Assembly (NCBI GenBank): GCA_900471525.1
Contig: UCEZ01000027.1
Location: 187,197 to 251,196, forward strand
Length of the DNA stretch: 64,000 bases
From: Hyphomicrobiales bacterium
GTDB taxonomy: Bacteria; Pseudomonadota; Alphaproteobacteria; Rhizobiales; Rhizobiaceae
Reading direction: 5' to 3'
Below the pieces are notes generated by a model. That model saw only the letters and a list, made by a program, of their open reading frames with translations, did no database searches and was not told the origin of the DNA. A program made the position numbers and the translations under genes. This document shows, piece by piece, positions 1 through 7,500 of this stretch (its first letter is position 1; each line of letters opens with the position of its first letter).

Positions 1-1
1 C

Positions 2-169
2 CTGCCGCCCGACCAGATGCAGTTCGACGACAAGGGGAAGAAGGGCAAGGCGGGCCAGATGAACATCGCCGAACAGACATCGGAGATGTGGATGAAGAAC
101 ATCCAGGTCAGTCCCGCCGACCTGATGGCAAGGAAATTTGCGATGGAAGCACAGGAGAGCAAGCCGTGA
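2..169 (+). CDS. C-terminal end of a BatB/BatC-like VWA-TPR protein (partial)
   Basis: Only the last 55 codons are present; the frame enters from the left edge and ends in TGA at 167-169. The residues are hydrophilic (it ends in AMEAQESKP) and resemble the tail of VWA proteins that sit directly before BatD genes in rhizobial MoxR/DUF58/VWA/BatD operons. The assignment leans on this neighbour, because the diagnostic VWA domain lies outside the window. The stop overlaps the GTG start of the next gene in a GTGA, which suggests coupled translation. Such operons are thought to work in envelope stress or chaperoning. The identity is an inference. Confidence 0.55.
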   Translation: MPPDQMQFDDKGKKGKAGQMNIAEQTSEMWMKNIQVSPADLMARKFAMEAQESKP

Positions 170-1485
170 GACGGGTTCAGATTGCCCTTGCTCTCTGGTT
201 GTTCTCCATATCCGCAGCATTGGGCGCGGAGCCGTTCGCGCGGGCAACAGTCGATAATCAAGAGGCGATCGTTCCCGGCCAGCAGGTGCATGTCACGGTA
301 GACGTCTTCGCGCCCGACTTCTTCACCTCGCCGCCGCAATTTCCCCTCTTCGATCTTCCAAACGCCATCGTCACACTGCCGGACGAGCGTGCTCAGAACC
401 TCGTTGAAACCTTTGATGGCGTGCAATATTCCGGCATTCGCCGCGCCTACACGGTCGTCCCCGAAATGGCGGGAACCTTCACGCTGCCACCGGCCGTCAT
501 CGATTTCGACTATTCCAACGACGGTAAGACCATGAAGGGAGCAGCGAGCCTGCCGCCGACAAGCTTTACTGTCGGGGACGCGCCCGGCGCCAGAGGCGAA
601 ACCCTCCCGTTTGCTGCGCGTGGCGTTACGTTGACCCAGTCGTTCGATCGCGATCCGGCCAAATTGAAGATTGGCGAGGCGCTGGTACGCACGGTTACCG
701 TGTTTGGAACGGACACACAGGCAATGATGATCCCGGCGCTTGATCTCGGACAGCCGCACGGACTGAAGGTCTATCCGAAACCACTGGTGATATCAGACGG
801 CGTGAAGGACAATGGTGGGACCGTTGGCAGTTCACGCACGCAGACCATCACCTATATCGCGGAAGCGGTCGGCACGTTCGAGATACCGGAGGTTTCCTCT
901 ACCTGGTTCGATCTCGATGCGCATGCGGCGAAAATAGCCTCTCTTCCGGCCACGGTGGTGACCGTTACGAAAGTTCCAGCTCCGGCGCAGGGAATTGCGC
1001 CTCAGCTTCAGACGGAAGACAGCGGTGTCAAATCTCCGGCCTTGTCGAAGGCGGCGATCACGCTTGCCACGGCAGCGCTTAGCCTGCTGGCGGGCATCGT
1101 TTGGCTTGCCCGCCGTTTGTTTCCGCCGATCAAGGCACGATTGTCGGCCTGGAACGCATTGCGCCGGAGTTCTGAAAAGACGCGCTTCAAGCAACTCGTC
1201 GCCTCCATTCGAAAAGACGACCCGGCAACTGTGTATCATCGGCTGGTGTCCTGGAGCCGGAGCGCGGGCTTCCGGTCGATTGGCGACTGGGTTTCGGCCA
1301 CCGAAGACGCGGATGTCGCACACCAAACCGGGACGCTCGAACGGCAACTCTTCGCAAACGAACCGGACCGCCCGGCGCTTGATCGCGAGGCGCTGTTGCG
1401 CGCGATCACCAAGGCGCGTCGTGCTCACATCGGGAGCGGCCGCTCCCGCCCCATATCCCGCCTGCCGGAGTTGAACCCGACCTGA
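166..1485 (+). CDS. BatD-like membrane protein of a MoxR/VWA operon
   Basis: A 439-residue protein. GTG at 166 was chosen over an upstream ATG because it overlaps the preceding stop (GTGA) and places a signal peptide (residues 1-22, ending near ALGAEP) at the N terminus. The body is a beta-rich extracytoplasmic region, followed by one transmembrane helix around residues 295-318 (SKAAITLATAALSLLAGIVW) and an Arg-rich cytoplasmic tail of about 120 residues. This matches the BatD/oxygen-tolerance layout: periplasmic domain, late anchor, cytosolic tail. BatD proteins act with VWA partners and a MoxR ATPase, which probably lie just upstream of the window. The exact function is not known. Confidence 0.7.
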   Translation: MRRVQIALALWLFSISAALGAEPFARATVDNQEAIVPGQQVHVTVDVFAPDFFTSPPQFPLFDLPNAIVTLPDERAQNLVETFDGVQYSGIRRAYTVVPEMAGTFTLPPAVIDFDYSNDGKTMKGAASLPPTSFTVGDAPGARGETLPFAARGVTLTQSFDRDPAKLKIGEALVRTVTVFGTDTQAMMIPALDLGQPHGLKVYPKPLVISDGVKDNGGTVGSSRTQTITYIAEAVGTFEIPEVSSTWFDLDAHAAKIASLPATVVTVTKVPAPAQGIAPQLQTEDSGVKSPALSKAAITLATAALSLLAGIVWLARRLFPPIKARLSAWNALRRSSEKTRFKQLVASIRKDDPATVYHRLVSWSRSAGFRSIGDWVSATEDADVAHQTGTLERQLFANEPDRPALDREALLRAITKARRAHIGSGRSRPISRLPELNPT

Positions 1486-1612
1486 GAGGATAATCCGAGG
1501 TTTGCCGGGATTTGCGGAGGTTGTATCATGTTATGCGGTTTTTGTTACAGTAACGTACTTCCGGGAGCGCACCGCAGCGGCGATGCTGCCGCATCGAAAT
1601 TCGGAGGCTGCC

Positions 1613-2578
1613 ATGGCATTGGCATTGGATAACGAACAGCACCGATCATTGGCTCCCGGCGACATGGTCTGGATACCGGGCCGCACCTTCACGATGGGTT
1701 CTGATCACCATTACCCCGAGGAAGCGCCTTCCCATCCCGTCACGGTCGATGGTTTCTGGATAGAGGCGACGCCAGTGACGAACCGGCAATTCACGGCATT
1801 CGTGAAGGCGACCGGCTATGTGACGTTTGCCGAAAAAGCGCCGGATCCGAAGGACTACCCCGGCGCGCGGCCGAACATGCTGAAGGCCGGCTCGCTCGTT
1901 TTCACCCCGCCAAAATCCGTGAACGGACCGGACATCAGCCAATGGTGGGCGTTCAAGTTCGGTGCGAACTGGCGCCGCCCCTACGGAGGCTTGAGTGACC
2001 TGCGCGGCAAGCTCGACCACCCGGTCGTGCATGTGGCCTTCTGCGATGCGAAGGCCTATGCCGAATGGGCGGGTCTCGATCTTCCGACGGAAGCGGAATG
2101 GGAACTGGCGGCGCGCGGCGGCCTCGACGACGTCGAGTTCGCCTGGGGCGACGAACTGATGCCTGGTGGCGTCGCCATGGCCAACACCTGGGCCGGCACC
2201 TTTCCGACCCACAGCACCAAGCCCGCCGGCAAGGACCGGACGACGCCGGTGCGATCCTTCCCGCCAAACGGCTACGGCGCCTATGACATGATCGGCAATG
2301 TCTGGGAATGGACATCGGATTACTGGTCGACGCGCCATCCGCAGCCCGCAGCCAAGTCATGCTGCATTCCGCAGAACCCGCGCGGCGGACCAGCCGATGA
2401 GAGCTACGATAGCCGGCTGCCGGACATCCGGATCGCGCGGCGGGTGCTGAAGGGCGGCTCGCATCTTTGCGCGCCCAATTATTGCCGTCGCTACCGTCCG
2501 GCCGCGCGCCATGCCGAGCCGGAGGACACCTCCACCAGTCATGTCGGCTTCCGCTGCATCAAAAGACCCGTCGCCTGA
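1613..2578 (+). CDS. Formylglycine-generating enzyme (SUMF1 family)
   Basis: A 321-residue protein that should oxidise the active-site Cys of a type I sulfatase to formylglycine. The ATG at 1613 has GGAGG at 1603-1607; earlier in-frame starts lack such a site. The family core is clear: MVWIPGRTFTMGSDHHYPEE near the N terminus, then LPTEAEWELAARGG, IGNVWEWTSDYW and GFRC at the end. Cys286 and Cys291 lie in GGSHLCAPNYCRRYR and match the copper-binding cysteine pair (336/341) of human FGE, so this looks like a true FGE and not merely a SUMF1-fold relative. No sulfatase gene is visible in the window. The next gene starts 14 bases downstream, so the two are probably co-transcribed. Confidence 0.85.
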   Translation: MALALDNEQHRSLAPGDMVWIPGRTFTMGSDHHYPEEAPSHPVTVDGFWIEATPVTNRQFTAFVKATGYVTFAEKAPDPKDYPGARPNMLKAGSLVFTPPKSVNGPDISQWWAFKFGANWRRPYGGLSDLRGKLDHPVVHVAFCDAKAYAEWAGLDLPTEAEWELAARGGLDDVEFAWGDELMPGGVAMANTWAGTFPTHSTKPAGKDRTTPVRSFPPNGYGAYDMIGNVWEWTSDYWSTRHPQPAAKSCCIPQNPRGGPADESYDSRLPDIRIARRVLKGGSHLCAPNYCRRYRPAARHAEPEDTSTSHVGFRCIKRPVA

Positions 2579-2592
2579 TCAAGGAGAATTCC

Positions 2593-3570
2593 GTGTCCGT
2601 TTTCGTTCGTGCGTTCCTTGTCGCGCTCCTCCTGCCGCTGGCTGCCCTGGCGGAAGACCTGCCATCCTGGAACGACGGCAAGTCGAAACAGGCAATCGTC
2701 GATTTCGTCGCCAGGGTGACCGACGAAAAGAATGCGGACTTTGTCAAACCGGAGGACCGCATAGCCGTCTTCGACAATGACGGCACGCTCTGGTCGGAGC
2801 AACCTTTCTATTTCCAGCTCGGATTCATGCTCGACCGGGTCAAGGTGCTCGCGCCAGAACATCCGGAATGGAAGGAGACGGAGCCATTCAAGTCCGTTCT
2901 GGCCGGAGACCTCAAAGGAATGGCGGCAAGCGGCGAAAAGGGTCTTGTCGAGCTTGGAATGGCCACGCATGCCGGAATGACCACGGACGAATTCGCCAAG
3001 ATCGTCACCGACTGGTTTGCCGCATCCAAGCATCCGAAGACTGGAAAGCCCTACAACAAAATGACGTTCCTGCCGATGCGGGAACTGCTCGACTATCTCC
3101 GCGCCAACGGCTTCAAGACCTACATCGTCTCCGGCGGCGGTGTCGAATTCATGCGGCCGATCACCGAAGAGGCGTACGGCATTCCACCCGAACAGGTGGT
3201 CGGCAGTACGATCACCACGGAATATGCGCTCGTCGACGACGTGCCCGTGCTCAACCGTCTTCCAAAGATCGACTTCATCGACGACGGCCCAGGCAAACCC
3301 GTCGGCATCAACAAGTTCATCGGCCGGCGCCCGATCTTCGCCGCGGGAAATTCCGACGGCGACTACGAGATGCTGCGCTGGGTGACAGGCGGAAAGCCGA
3401 ACAGCTTCGGATTGATCGTACATCACACTGATGCCGAGCGCGAATACGCCTATGATCGAGAGTCGCATTTCGGCAAGCTCAACAAAGCCATGGATGAGGC
3501 GGAACAGCGCAACTGGCTTCTTGTCGACATGAAGAACGACTGGAAGAAGATCTACGCTTTCGAGAAATAG
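2593..3570 (+). CDS. Secreted HAD-superfamily phosphatase
   Basis: A 325-residue protein with an N-terminal signal peptide (SVFVRAFLVALLLPLAALAE). GTG at 2593 is preceded by AAGGAG and gives a clean signal sequence; longer in-frame starts would run into the upstream gene. HAD motif I is D61-N-D63-G-T65 (VFDNDGTLW), with D61 the expected nucleophile; SGGG (around residue 180) fits motif II and GNSDGDYEML fits motif IV. This is a non-specific phosphohydrolase type found beside FGE and arylsulfatase genes in several bacteria. With the FGE it may serve scavenging of phosphate and sulfate esters, but the substrate is not evident from the sequence. Confidence 0.75.
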   Translation: MSVFVRAFLVALLLPLAALAEDLPSWNDGKSKQAIVDFVARVTDEKNADFVKPEDRIAVFDNDGTLWSEQPFYFQLGFMLDRVKVLAPEHPEWKETEPFKSVLAGDLKGMAASGEKGLVELGMATHAGMTTDEFAKIVTDWFAASKHPKTGKPYNKMTFLPMRELLDYLRANGFKTYIVSGGGVEFMRPITEEAYGIPPEQVVGSTITTEYALVDDVPVLNRLPKIDFIDDGPGKPVGINKFIGRRPIFAAGNSDGDYEMLRWVTGGKPNSFGLIVHHTDAEREYAYDRESHFGKLNKAMDEAEQRNWLLVDMKNDWKKIYAFEK

Positions 3571-3577
3571 GCATTCA

Positions 3578-3982
3578 GTGTTTTTACGGTTCGTACGACT
3601 GACATCCGTTCTGGGCCTGAAGGAGCGCGAAGGCTTCTTTGCGGCCGCCTATGACGTCGTTCGAGAATCGAAGGCGGATAACCATAGCCTTCAGCACATC
3701 GAAGACCTGCTCGGTTGGTATCGGAAAAACCTTGCGGTCCCACCAAGATTCAACCGGTCCACCTCGAAAGGATATAGCCGTACGGCCATCACTGCGGGCC
3801 TGAGCTGGTTCAAGCCGACGGCGAACGAACATTTGTCGAAAGCCTATGAACTTGCTGCATTGCTCGAACAGCACGGACATGTGATCGAAATCCTGAAAAC
3901 GTCCCGGCCGGGCTACGTCATCTACGAGGATGAACATCAGGTCGTCGCTGAAGCGTTTTCGAACAGGCGACCTCGCGGATAA
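3578..3982 (+). CDS. Conserved rhizobial hypothetical protein
   Basis: A 134-residue soluble protein from a GTG start 7 bases after the HAD gene stop. It has no signal peptide or membrane segment. The pattern of an N-terminal MFLRFVR strand, a helical middle, then VPPRFNRSTSKGYSR, ISWF-like LSWFKPTANEHLSKAYEL and GYVIYEDEHQVVAEAF is one I recall from uncharacterised proteins in alphaproteobacteria. The Ser/Arg-rich central loop and the invariant-looking YEDE segment suggest a real folded family. I do not recognise a function. Close spacing suggests it may be transcribed with the upstream pair, though the family also occurs elsewhere. Confidence 0.6.
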   Translation: MFLRFVRLTSVLGLKEREGFFAAAYDVVRESKADNHSLQHIEDLLGWYRKNLAVPPRFNRSTSKGYSRTAITAGLSWFKPTANEHLSKAYELAALLEQHGHVIEILKTSRPGYVIYEDEHQVVAEAFSNRRPRG

Positions 3983-4082
3983 CGGAAATGCCCAGAGACG
4001 GTGCCCTGGCGAGTTTCCGCCGGATCGGAATGCCGCGCGGTTGATGGACCGCCCGATTGGCCGCGCGGTCCGATCCGGTTCT

Positions 4083-4496
4083 CTATGCGTCGAGCAATCC
4101 GACAGTTTCCGCGACCATCAATGTATCGACGAACTCGGTCAGGTCGATGATCTTGCCGTCCTTGAAGGTGAAACGGTCAAGGTATTCTGTCTGGATTTCC
4201 TTGCCGCCCCTGTAGCGGATCGGTCCTGCTCGATGCGCGAAAACCGTGTCACCGTCAACGTAAATGCGGGTGGTCTCGATCTTTGACATGTCCCAGTCAG
4301 CGACCAGTCCGCGGACAGCTGCATCGACCGCCGCCGGTTCTGAGACCCGCTGTGCCATCGGTGAGAGCTTGCCGCTGCCGAGGATGCAGAAGCTGAAGCC
4401 GGGTCCGGTGTGGGACATCACTGAATCAATGTCATTGACCGCACGTGCCTCGTAGAGCTTGTTGACGATGCCTTCGAGTGTTTCCCTGTCCGTCAT
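4083..4496 (-). CDS. NTF2-like/SnoaL-like protein
   Basis: A 137-residue protein of the NTF2-like cone fold (SnoaL/DUF4440 type). ATG at 4496 was chosen because it follows a strong AAGGGAGGGG about six bases away; a GTG two codons earlier would sit too close to that site. An N-terminal helix (LEGIVNKLYEARAVNDIDSVMSHTGP) is followed by strands typical of the fold, including GDTVFAHRAGPIRYRGG and the last strand pair FTFKDGKIIDLTEFVDT. Members range from small hydrolases and isomerases to ligand-binding domains, so no reaction can be assigned. It is convergent with the preceding plus-strand gene. Confidence 0.7.
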   Translation of the reverse strand: MTDRETLEGIVNKLYEARAVNDIDSVMSHTGPGFSFCILGSGKLSPMAQRVSEPAAVDAAVRGLVADWDMSKIETTRIYVDGDTVFAHRAGPIRYRGGKEIQTEYLDRFTFKDGKIIDLTEFVDTLMVAETVGLLDA

Positions 4497-4693
4497 GTGC
4501 ACCCCTCCCTTAGGTTGAAGCGAGTGTGCCCGTATTCAAGAAAAGCCGCAAGTACCGGAGTTGCAAACGCAGCACGCCGGTGTCGTTAAAATTGTCTCCT
4601 ATAAAACCTTTATCTCTTTCCCGTTTTCCCGCAATGGATTTCAAATGCGCAGCGGTTCTAGCATCCGGGCATTCGAAACAGGTCACTGCCACG

Positions 4694-4882
4694 ATGCCAA
4701 TGCCATACCTCCACCCCTCCATCCTTTCCGCCAAGGCCATCGATGGCCGGCAAACGCCGCGCCAACCAGCCGGATACGCCAGCTCCCGCATGCGGCGCCG
4801 CGCACGCCTGACGGCCGTGCTGAATGCCGCTGCGATCTTTCTCTCACTCGCCGGCATCGCGCTCATCTGCGTGCTCTCCTGA
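4694..4882 (+). CDS. Possible small single-span membrane protein
   Basis: A 62-residue frame starting at ATG 4694 (or 4700). The N-terminal half is basic and ends in SSRMRRRARLTAVLN; the C-terminal half is one hydrophobic helix (AAIFLSLAGIALICVLS), so an N-in single-pass protein is possible. There is no strong ribosome binding site. It ends nine bases before the start of the next gene, whose Shine-Dalgarno-like GAGG overlaps this stop, which favours a coupled pair. No family is recognised and the call could be spurious. Confidence 0.35.
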   Translation: MPMPYLHPSILSAKAIDGRQTPRQPAGYASSRMRRRARLTAVLNAAAIFLSLAGIALICVLS

Positions 4883-4891
4883 GGCATCGCG

Positions 4892-5377
4892 GTGACTATG
4901 ATATCCCCATCGAAAGACCGGCTGTCGCCGGCCAAGGCTGCCCGTCCTTCGGAGCAGATGCCTGCGGGAACCGCGCTCGCCAGCCTGATTGCACGGGTCT
5001 GCGCCGCCCGGATTCTTCGCGAGCACCACGTCTGGGAAGCCGTGCGCATTCTGCCGCAGACGGCGGGATTGCCGGAAGAGATGAAACTCTCTCCCGAGCT
5101 TCGACGCTTCATGGAAAAGGACGCGTTTGCCGCTGCGCTGCGTATTCTTGCCCAATCCTGCCAGCCCGCACGCGACTTTCGCGATCTTGAGCCACACGCT
5201 GATCACTGGGTCGCCACGCTGTTTCTCAAGGCCAGCCTTGCCCAGCCGCGGCGGCGCAAGCTCGTCAGAGCCAAGCATCGCGATCCGGCGGCTGCCATGC
5301 TGATTGCTCTTCTGAGCAGCGCCGACGGTGAGTCCAAGCCGTTTGTCCGCCGAAGACGGGCAAACGCGGCATTGTGA
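4892..5377 (+). CDS. Hypothetical protein, helical
   Basis: A 161-residue predicted cytosolic, mostly helical protein. GTG at 4892 has GAGG seven bases upstream; an ATG two codons later is an alternative. Third codon positions are GC-rich like those of surrounding genes, which supports real coding. Segments such as LASLIARVCAARILREHHVWEAVRILPQ and DHWVATLFLKASLAQPRRRKLVRAKHRDPAAAMLIALL resemble amphipathic helices, and the C terminus is Arg-rich. I recognise no domain. The stop lies 14 bases before the DapA-family gene, so the two are likely co-transcribed. Confidence 0.55.
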   Translation: MTMISPSKDRLSPAKAARPSEQMPAGTALASLIARVCAARILREHHVWEAVRILPQTAGLPEEMKLSPELRRFMEKDAFAAALRILAQSCQPARDFRDLEPHADHWVATLFLKASLAQPRRRKLVRAKHRDPAAAMLIALLSSADGESKPFVRRRRANAAL

Positions 5378-5391
5378 AAAGGAACCACAAA

Positions 5392-6318
5392 ATGATTGAT
5401 TTCACGCCGCTGGCTTCAATGCCAGAAGGGGCGATCTGCGACCTCATCACCCCCTTTCATGGCGACCAGCTGGATGAAGCCTCGTTCGCCGATCTTGCGG
5501 AATGGCAGATCAACAGCGGCATTTCGGGCTTGCTCGTTTCCGGTCCGACCGGCGAGCCCTGGGCGCTGACGGATGAAGAACGGACGAGACTTATCCGGCT
5601 CGCGGTCGCGGTGGCCGCAGGACGGGTCCCCGTTATCGCCGGTACCGGCACGAACTGCACCGAGATGACGATTGCACGGACGGCTGAGGCAAAGACCATG
5701 GGCGTTAACGCCGCCTATGTCGTGATGCCCTATTACAGCAAACCCGCCCAAGAGGGACTGTTTCGCCACTACGAGGCGATCGCCAGCAAGGTGGACCTGC
5801 CGCTCATCGTCGGCCTCGCGCCGCATCGAACGGCCATAGACCTCTCGCCCCGGACGCTGGAGCGGCTTGCCACCCTGCCGTCGGTCGTCGGAATCGCCGA
5901 TGAAACGGGCGATATCACGCGCCTCGTGGCAATGCCGGCCGCATTGCGCCAGCGTTTCGCGCTCTATTCCGGCCATGATCTGACGGCCATGCCCTTCACG
6001 CTGATGGGTGGGCGCGGCGTCATCTCGGCGGCCGCCAATCTGGTGCCGCGATTGACCGTCGCGCTCCATCAGGCGCTTGCCACCGGTAACCAGCAATCAG
6101 CGCAAAGCCTGCAGGAGCGGCTGAGCCCGCTGTTTCAGGCGCTGGAACGCGAGCCGAGCCCGGCTGCCGTCAAATACGGCCTCAGTCTCCTGAGGGGAAT
6201 GAGCGACGATGTCCGGTTGCCGCTAACGCCGATCGTTGCCGAAACCACCGCTGCAATCCGGATGGCGCTGGCGCCTGTCCTTTGCAAACCAGCCCCGGCA
6301 CGACGGCAAATCCTATGA
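5392..6318 (+). CDS. DapA-family protein lacking the catalytic lysine
   Basis: A 308-residue (beta/alpha)8 protein of the dihydrodipicolinate synthase/N-acetylneuraminate lyase family, close to the normal length. ATG at 5392 has AAAAGGA eight bases upstream. Compared from memory with E. coli DapA, the Schiff-base lysine 161 is Ala169 (GIADETGD instead of GIKEATGD), Tyr133 is Gly141 and Thr44 is Pro52 (GPTGEP), while the PYY tyrosines (114/115) and the Arg138 equivalent (Arg146) remain. The 28-residue spacing between positions 141 and 169 is identical to that of the enzyme, so the alignment is secure. It cannot use class I aldolase chemistry and is probably a binding or regulatory paralogue. 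It should not be annotated as dapA. Confidence 0.8.
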   Translation: MIDFTPLASMPEGAICDLITPFHGDQLDEASFADLAEWQINSGISGLLVSGPTGEPWALTDEERTRLIRLAVAVAAGRVPVIAGTGTNCTEMTIARTAEAKTMGVNAAYVVMPYYSKPAQEGLFRHYEAIASKVDLPLIVGLAPHRTAIDLSPRTLERLATLPSVVGIADETGDITRLVAMPAALRQRFALYSGHDLTAMPFTLMGGRGVISAAANLVPRLTVALHQALATGNQQSAQSLQERLSPLFQALEREPSPAAVKYGLSLLRGMSDDVRLPLTPIVAETTAAIRMALAPVLCKPAPARRQIL

Positions 6319-6430
6319 GATTTTAAGAAGAAAGCTGTCGGCCCAGAATGGAATGACAATGGCCGACAACATATTTTCTCTTGGCAATCAGCGCTTTGCC
6401 GATTGCACATTTCAACCGAAAGATCGACCC

Positions 6431-6586
6431 ATGCAGCAGTTTGCCAGACTTCATTCAGTACGGTGGGACGCGTTCGCCCGCACAACGGGAGACCGAACCA
6501 GTCTTTCCGGCGCTGTCATCCGTCTCGTCACTGTTTTCGTTTGTGCCGGAACCGCCCAGGTCCTGGCCGGCTGGCTTCTGCGCTGA
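6431..6586 (+). CDS. Possible small membrane protein
   Basis: A 51-residue frame from ATG 6431; ATGs at 6353 and 6359 are longer alternatives. The C-terminal 24 residues (AVIRLVTVFVCAGTAQVLAGWLLR) form one hydrophobic helix, and the N terminus is polar with an Arg-rich stretch. GAAAG stands about eight bases before ATG 6431. No family is recognised. The gene would fill an otherwise empty 312-base gap. Low confidence. Confidence 0.3.
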   Translation: MQQFARLHSVRWDAFARTTGDRTSLSGAVIRLVTVFVCAGTAQVLAGWLLR

Positions 6587-6630
6587 GACGAACAGACGAT
6601 ACCCATCAACAATACAAGGTTACAAGGATC

Positions 6631-6909
6631 ATGGGCAGTAGATACCCCATACAACGTGCATTGCCTGCAACGCCTCGCTTTACCGTCGGCCGTGATCATC
6701 ACGGCTGGTGGGTCGTGCAGGACCGGCTCGATCGCGTCGGCGGGCTGTTTGCCAACGAAGCGGCAGCGCTGCATTTTGCGAGCGAAGAAAGCAATCGCGA
6801 TGCCCGCGCTGTCTGCCGCGCCCCCGCCGGCAAATGTGTTGAGCTTGACGGGCTGACGACGGGCGCTGCACCAGTCGTCGAGAGATCCTATCTACGGCGC
6901 ATTGCCTGA
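6631..6909 (+). CDS. Conserved rhizobial small hypothetical protein
   Basis: A 92-residue soluble protein; ATG at 6631 follows CAAGGAT. The segment PRFTVGRDHHGWWVVQDRLD, then VGGLFANEAAALHFASEESN, fits a small rhizobial family with a strand-rich core in which a residue line reads WVV-D/R-VGG-F-AAA-FA-EES. It probably folds as a compact alpha/beta domain. No catalytic signature is visible and the function is unknown. The gene stands alone, with 44 bases to the preceding small frame and 174 bases to the next. Confidence 0.6.
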   Translation: MGSRYPIQRALPATPRFTVGRDHHGWWVVQDRLDRVGGLFANEAAALHFASEESNRDARAVCRAPAGKCVELDGLTTGAAPVVERSYLRRIA

Positions 6910-7083
6910 TCCTTTGGGAGCGCGCGCCTTTCCCCGGGCGGACAGCGCTCCCCTTTTCCCATCGGAAGATCGATAAGATTTGCCTTAAATGCCGTCACTC
7001 GGTTTCACCGGGATGAAACGGCGGTCGGGTTAAAAGGGATCGATTGCAACATCCGAAGGAGCGCCCGCCAGGGCAGATCGTCA

Positions 7084-7413
7084 ATGACCCTCGTCGTTAC
7101 CATGTCAGCCACGACAGCGGCTTACGCGGCACAAGCCGTCAAGCCGTCGGCACGCGTAAGCGGCGATGGCCCGACCGACGAGGCGATCACCTTGCTGTCA
7201 GCACGTCCGAAGGACGATGCGGCCAACACGCATGCCGCGGTCGCGGCCCTTCGCAGCCCGACATCGCTGTCGCTGATGCTGATGAGTTCCAACGGTCGCC
7301 AGCCGCAGGGCACGCGCGGAGACGTCGTGCGTCGCTATATGGAATTCGGGCCGGACGAACCCGAAACCGACGATGGCAGCAAGCGTCAGGACGACGACGC
7401 GGCCGCAGACTGA
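7084..7413 (+). CDS. Hypothetical exported small protein
   Basis: A 109-residue protein whose first 18 residues (MTLVVTMSATTAAYAAQA) look like a short signal peptide with an AYA-A cleavage site. The mature part is polar and low in hydrophobic residues, and ends in an acidic, Asp-rich tail (EPETDDGSKRQDDDAAAD), so it is probably secreted or periplasmic and partly disordered. No family or motif is recognised. It is convergent with the copper-protein gene that follows. The reading frame has normal GC-rich third positions. Moderate to low confidence. Confidence 0.45.
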   Translation: MTLVVTMSATTAAYAAQAVKPSARVSGDGPTDEAITLLSARPKDDAANTHAAVAALRSPTSLSLMLMSSNGRQPQGTRGDVVRRYMEFGPDEPETDDGSKRQDDDAAAD

Positions 7414-7456
7414 GATCTCAATCTCGCATTTGCAAGACAGAGGCTCCGTGCGGACG

Positions 7457-7482
7457 GGGCGGCACGGTTTCCCATGCCGCCC
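7457..7482. repeat. Intergenic inverted repeat between convergent genes
   Basis: GGGCGGCA at 7457-7464 pairs with TGCCGCCC at 7475-7482 around a ten-base loop. It lies between two convergent genes, where terminators are expected, but neither strand has a run of T after the stem, so it is not a standard intrinsic terminator. It may stabilise transcript ends. Confidence 0.45.
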
Positions 7483-7500
7483 GGCAAAATCATGCAGAAC

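Noticed and set aside
2539-3468. A 309-codon minus-strand frame opposite the HAD phosphatase
   Set aside because: The plus-strand gene has signal peptide and HAD motifs; the other strand has nothing recognisable.
5392-6318. Annotation as dapA (4-hydroxy-tetrahydrodipicolinate synthase)
   Set aside because: The catalytic lysine and tyrosine are absent, so the lysine-biosynthesis enzyme must be encoded elsewhere.
7457-7482. Terminator between the small exported protein and the copper gene
   Set aside because: A good stem is present but neither strand has the T run, so I list it only as an inverted repeat.
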